Shown here piece by piece: positions 60,056 to 64,000 of a stretch of DNA of 64,000 nucleotides (positions are counted from its first letter, which is position 1; each line of letters opens with the position of its first letter). The position numbers and the translations under genes were made by a program. Under the pieces are notes generated by a model. That model did not search any database and was not told the origin of the DNA. It saw only the letters and a program-made list of their open reading frames with translations. The stretch lies in the NCBI GenBank assembly GCA_033002965.1, contig JAURVB010012612.1, positions 1-64,000 on the forward strand, in the 5' to 3' direction. The stretch comes from Piper betle. Taxonomy: Eukaryota; Streptophyta; Magnoliopsida; Piperales; Piperaceae.

Positions 60056-62413
60056 CTAATCCCATGTTGGCCTTGCTTTCACCCTAACTTGCACCCCCTT
60101 AAAACGAAGAAATTTCCACTTCCTTTCATATTTCTCCATCAGCTGCTTCTGTTTATCGTCAAGGCCAAAATTCTGAAATGCACGCTCTACTCTTCTAACG
60201 GTGTCATCATCTGGTCTTACTCCCAGTTCCTCCAAGTCTGCAAAGACCTAAAATTTCGGTCAGACAAATTATAAGCATGTATGGCTGTATCCTCTTGCCT
60301 TCTGTGCTTATCATTAAATTTGATGCACATCAAAAGAAGCAAAGATCTTAAGTTAAAATTGAAGCTTCAACGACCTCTATAATTTTATCTGGTAAGTGAT
60401 GATGGTCATACAAAGAAATCATCCTAGAGAACAAGCGCTTTGAGACAGAGCGGTCGTATTTTTGCAGTATCATATTCCAAATGCATTCAGCCTCCTCAAC
60501 CCTTCCCTCCATGTCAAATGCTAACAGAAGAACGTCATATGTTCCCATCGTCATCCCCTGTCCTTTACTCATCATCCACTTGCATATCTAAGCCAGCAAT
60601 ATAGTTAATTAGTTGAATGACCTTAAACTGAAAAGCTAGGAAAGGCCAACTAATTTTTTAAAACTCACCCAACAATTTACAAAAATAATTATATCAGCAC
60701 AACTCTAAAGAACCTATTTCTTACATGAAAAACATGCAAAAGATGTGTTTGCTTGCAACATCAACATGCTTCCAACATAGACAAGTGCATTACTTAATTG
60801 GGTATAAAATTTAGAGTTCAAACACAGCATTCATAAAAATTACCAGCTTTGGTTGAAGGCAAATTGGTGCACATCCAATATACATATTCTCTAAGCTTCA
60901 TTTGAATATATTAGAAAATAAAGATTATGTACTTGTATTAAACGTCGCCATTGACTTCTTTTTCGCAAGATACCCAGAGCTTTACTAGCTGCAATCAACG
61001 GGAATTCTGTTTCCCATGCACTCCACTTATCTAGAGCACCATAGACAGCCTCTTTCTCATTGGAAATTTTTGAGATCTGTGTCAAGTCCATAGAAGAAAA
61101 TGGTAAATTACTGATAAACAAAGAAATCAAAGATCAGATCCAAGCAAAAACAAACATACAACTCGGACAAGGTTAAGACCTTTCTGCCCTGATCCAGCAG
61201 AATCCCTTTTCATCCACAGATGGTGCTCCTTCTTCCCTGGTTTATCCATGAATTTCCTGCTTTTGCCATAAGCAAAAAAATATATGAGCATAATTGTAGC
61301 TGGGGAGAAAAAAAGATACCTCTGATCAACTGATGCCCATAGCACAATTAGGTGGTACTAATCATGACACGAAGAACATAAATTGCTCAGAAAGCATAAC
61401 TGTACAAGAAAAATAAATGAACTCAAAAAGCTCGGTACTCAAGGGCCAAACTTCTCCCTTATTCTTCTTACTCTAGCTGGAACTAATTATCAAGTAAGTT
61501 CCTAATAGTTAGTCGTTAATCAGCTGATATCATCTTTGTTACATGTCAATATACAACCTACCTTTCTCAACCATTTTTTTCGTTCTTGATCATTGAGTCA
61601 CATTGCTGATCCAATTTGCACTTTCCACACTGTACATCAACCTTGTGCGAAAGGACCAATTCTTTTCAACTGTTATTCGATTTCTTGTCTCCGTTCTATC
61701 TACTCTCCATCTGTTCTCATCCTTTATAAGCACGACATGCTCTAAATGATATGATAACAATCCAGAGTCATTCTAACTTCTAATACGGGAGTCAACAATT
61801 TCAGAATCCTAGTTATCAATGCTGTGTTTTTTAGCAAGTTATTAATTTGCATGCAAAATGGCCTATGCAATTCAACTTGGGGAAAAATAAAAACAAATTT
61901 AAGCCAAGCTAGAAAATCTAGAAGTTGATTCTACATCAAGAACGCATACAATTTCGTACATGTTGCTTGATACTTGGAAGAAAGAAGGCATTTTAGAAAA
62001 GCTAAATAAATACCATCAATCCTGATAATGTTTATGGCAATGTAAGCATGAAAGAAATACTAAACACGGACCTCACATGTTCAGAGGAGAAAGAAGTGCT
62101 TAGGAATTAACCTATGCATCCAATAAGAATATAATTGATGCAAAAAAAAATTACTCACTTAACAGCAGCACTAGCACATAATACATGCATTCTGTCGGGT
62201 TTTCCCTGGCAGAAGTTCAAAACACGGAAATCTCAACCTCCTCAATCTTAAGATAAGCACTCAAATTAACCTCATAAATAGCAGGAACAAGAAAATGAAT
62301 AGAACTTACCAGAAGTAAATCCTTACTCCTAAATTTCCATGATTCCAAACTGAACCATAGGACTTCAGAATTTCCTGATTTAAAACATTCAATGGTACAA
62401 TAGCTCCCAACAT
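60056..62413 (-). CDS. THA8-like pentatricopeptide repeat protein, five exons, about 250 aa
   Basis: Exons (minus) 62310-62413, 61160-61259, 60933-61076, 60375-60587, 60056-60247. All introns are GT-AG; after the first (phase 2) the rest are phase 0. This is the short PPR subgroup that includes THA8 and THA8-like RNA-binding proteins of chloroplasts and mitochondria, where THA8 helps splice group II introns. Family signatures are KKEHHLWMKRDSAGSGQK, NEKEAVYGALDKW, ALGILRKRSQWRRLIQ, WMMSKGQGMTMGTYDVLLLA and AECIWNMILQKYDRSVSKRL. The C terminus (ARPTWD, TAG at 60056-60058) is confirmed by an exon not open at an ATG. The first exon and its ATG (62413) are the least certain part: the splice phase fits (TG|C), but that N terminus is not conserved. 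An organelle transit peptide is expected but not obvious. Exon 2 has tandem acceptors (AAAAGCAG) that would add or drop one residue. Confidence 0.85.
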
Positions 62414-64000
62414 GGGGTAGCAGCGCCATGAACAACAACAAAGAAAGGAGAGATGATGCCTGCTGCAACTATAAGGGCTCGTTAGACAACAACAAAACAA
62501 ACACTCTAATTTCCTCTTGAAATGAATAAAAATGATGACTAGTTGAAATCTATACCTCTTAATAGGTCAACTAATATAATATTAATTTGCTAAACTGTGT
62601 CCTGACCTAAGAGTAAAAATGGTTTTTAAGTTATATTTGGAAGAACAGCCCAAAATCTGAAGACATATATATTAATGTTAGTAACATTAAAACATATATA
62701 TATATACATTAATGTTAGTGAACAGGTTTACACTTAAGCTAGAGGAGAATAAACATGAACTCAAAAGTCAAGAAATTTCATTAAAACAATCACAAGTCAT
62801 ATGCATAAATTAAATAAATGTAATGCAAATAGACAACCAACTCCATAAGAAAAGAAAAGTCATTCGGAATTAAAATAAATCTTAGAAATTTTCATGTCAT
62901 TTTATTTCATTGTATTTCCATTTCTAATGAAATTATTTTGGGCCGCCCACATGGATTCCGGTAAATTAATTTATTTTATGAAATCTCTTTTATGAAGTTG
63001 GAATTGTGCATCAAAATATGTTATGCTCCCCTCATGGAGACACTTTAGGTGGAACAACTCCAAAGATTAAAAAAACGTAAAATTTTCCAAGCCCAGATGG
63101 AGCTTCAACCTCTTCAAGTTTTTAAAAACTATTTACATTGTCGTTACCTCCATTATTTACTTCAGCATAATTATTCTGATGTCCTGCAACAAACAAATCA
63201 TTATGCAGTTGGAACATATCAATATCAGGTCAGTCACATGTTTCCTTAGACTCTTCTGGTATCCCTATTACTAGAATCTTCTTGAACTTGTCCTCGTCCT
63301 TCAACCCTTTCATTGTGTTCCACCTTCCCTTGATAGACCCATACATGATACTACTTCAATATACAATATTTAAGAAGGTGAAAATGCATATTCTTTCTAC
63401 TCTGTTTGCATCTATTAACACATTTCCTACATGGACACCACATAACTCCTCCCTCTTCCACAGTGGAAAAGCAAAATTCAAAAGATCCAAAACAAGGACA
63501 TTATATACTTCCTGAACCTTTAGACTCATACATCCACAATCTATTTCTATTCATCTACATGCATCATAACAAATGCATTAACATGATAGAACAGACAACA
63601 ATCCTTTCTAGTAAACGTGAATTGCCTTGCACATCACACACAGAAAATAAAAACAACGTCAACACATCATCCCGTCAGTGTAGTTAGAACAGAAGTAGGG
63701 TGAAACATGTATATGGTAGTGAGTGATAGTAAATATATTTGCAATTAGAGAATGAAACTATTGTTTGTAATTCTTGTAAAATCAATTCAATATACAGATG
63801 ATAAATACTTAATACCATCTTGAGTGGATTTTATGAAGATATATATTTCAGATTCTTTGTTTGAGAAAAGATTAAGGGTAGAGTAAGAGCTAAAAGCAGG
63901 ATTCGATAAGTGAAATTATGGAGAGGAAGTTGTATATGTAGTCTCAATGAATATATCTCTATCTTGCTCATATAGCATTTTGTGTTGTTGACTGCAACTC
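62414..64000. other. Upstream flank of the THA8-like gene, no supported gene
   Basis: AT-rich sequence. A local duplication around ATTAATGTTAGT (about 62672 and 62710) sits beside TA runs. ORFs at 63049-63687 have no recognisable domain. Confidence 0.5.

Overview
This is a nuclear segment of a flowering plant. The genes have spliced GT-AG introns, the intergenic DNA is AT-rich, and the families are plant types: SHI/STY (SRS) zinc finger, THA8-like PPR, plant LRAT/NC-domain protein and a short DUF300/TMEM184 protein. Details of the Mediator subunit 7 protein look more monocot (non-grass) than eudicot to me, but that is a weak inference. No rRNA, tRNA, CRISPR or bacterial-type feature was seen.

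Left part (1-33,600), mostly genic with relic repeats: a transposon end at 1-53; an unrecognised coiled-coil ORF (3828-4976, -); an old 3-kb-family repeat (6885-9632); an LRAT-domain gene (9950-12691, +) tail-to-tail with MED7 (13630-15068, -); a TRIM-like relic (17574-18062); an SRS transcription factor (22019-23700, +); and a DIM1-type rRNA dimethyltransferase locus (30367-32640, -) that looks like a pseudogene. MED7 and SRS each carry one net frameshift in otherwise well-conserved coding sequence.

Middle and right (33,600-59,430), a repeat nest interrupted by one gene: a TMEM184/DUF300 gene (39327-40574, -) separates two repeat blocks. The repeats are dominated by one family of about 3 kb. 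Its members start TGTAA and end TTACA, have no internal coding region and are flanked by 5-bp target duplications, so they look like solo LTRs. I resolve A (34506-37522); an old host E (45116-59428); B inside E; C inside B; D inside the target duplication of B; and F inside E. The family keeps a 12-bp stem / 14-nt loop whose one variable pair is Watson-Crick in B and F and G.U in A, C and D if the RNA reads TGTAAAACCC-first. Splice-like sites point in the same direction.

Right edge (60,056-62,413, -): a five-exon THA8-like PPR gene. The genes are unrelated housekeeping or developmental loci with no sign of an operon or gene cluster. The unusual content is the nested repeat family and the decay or consensus errors in three conserved genes.
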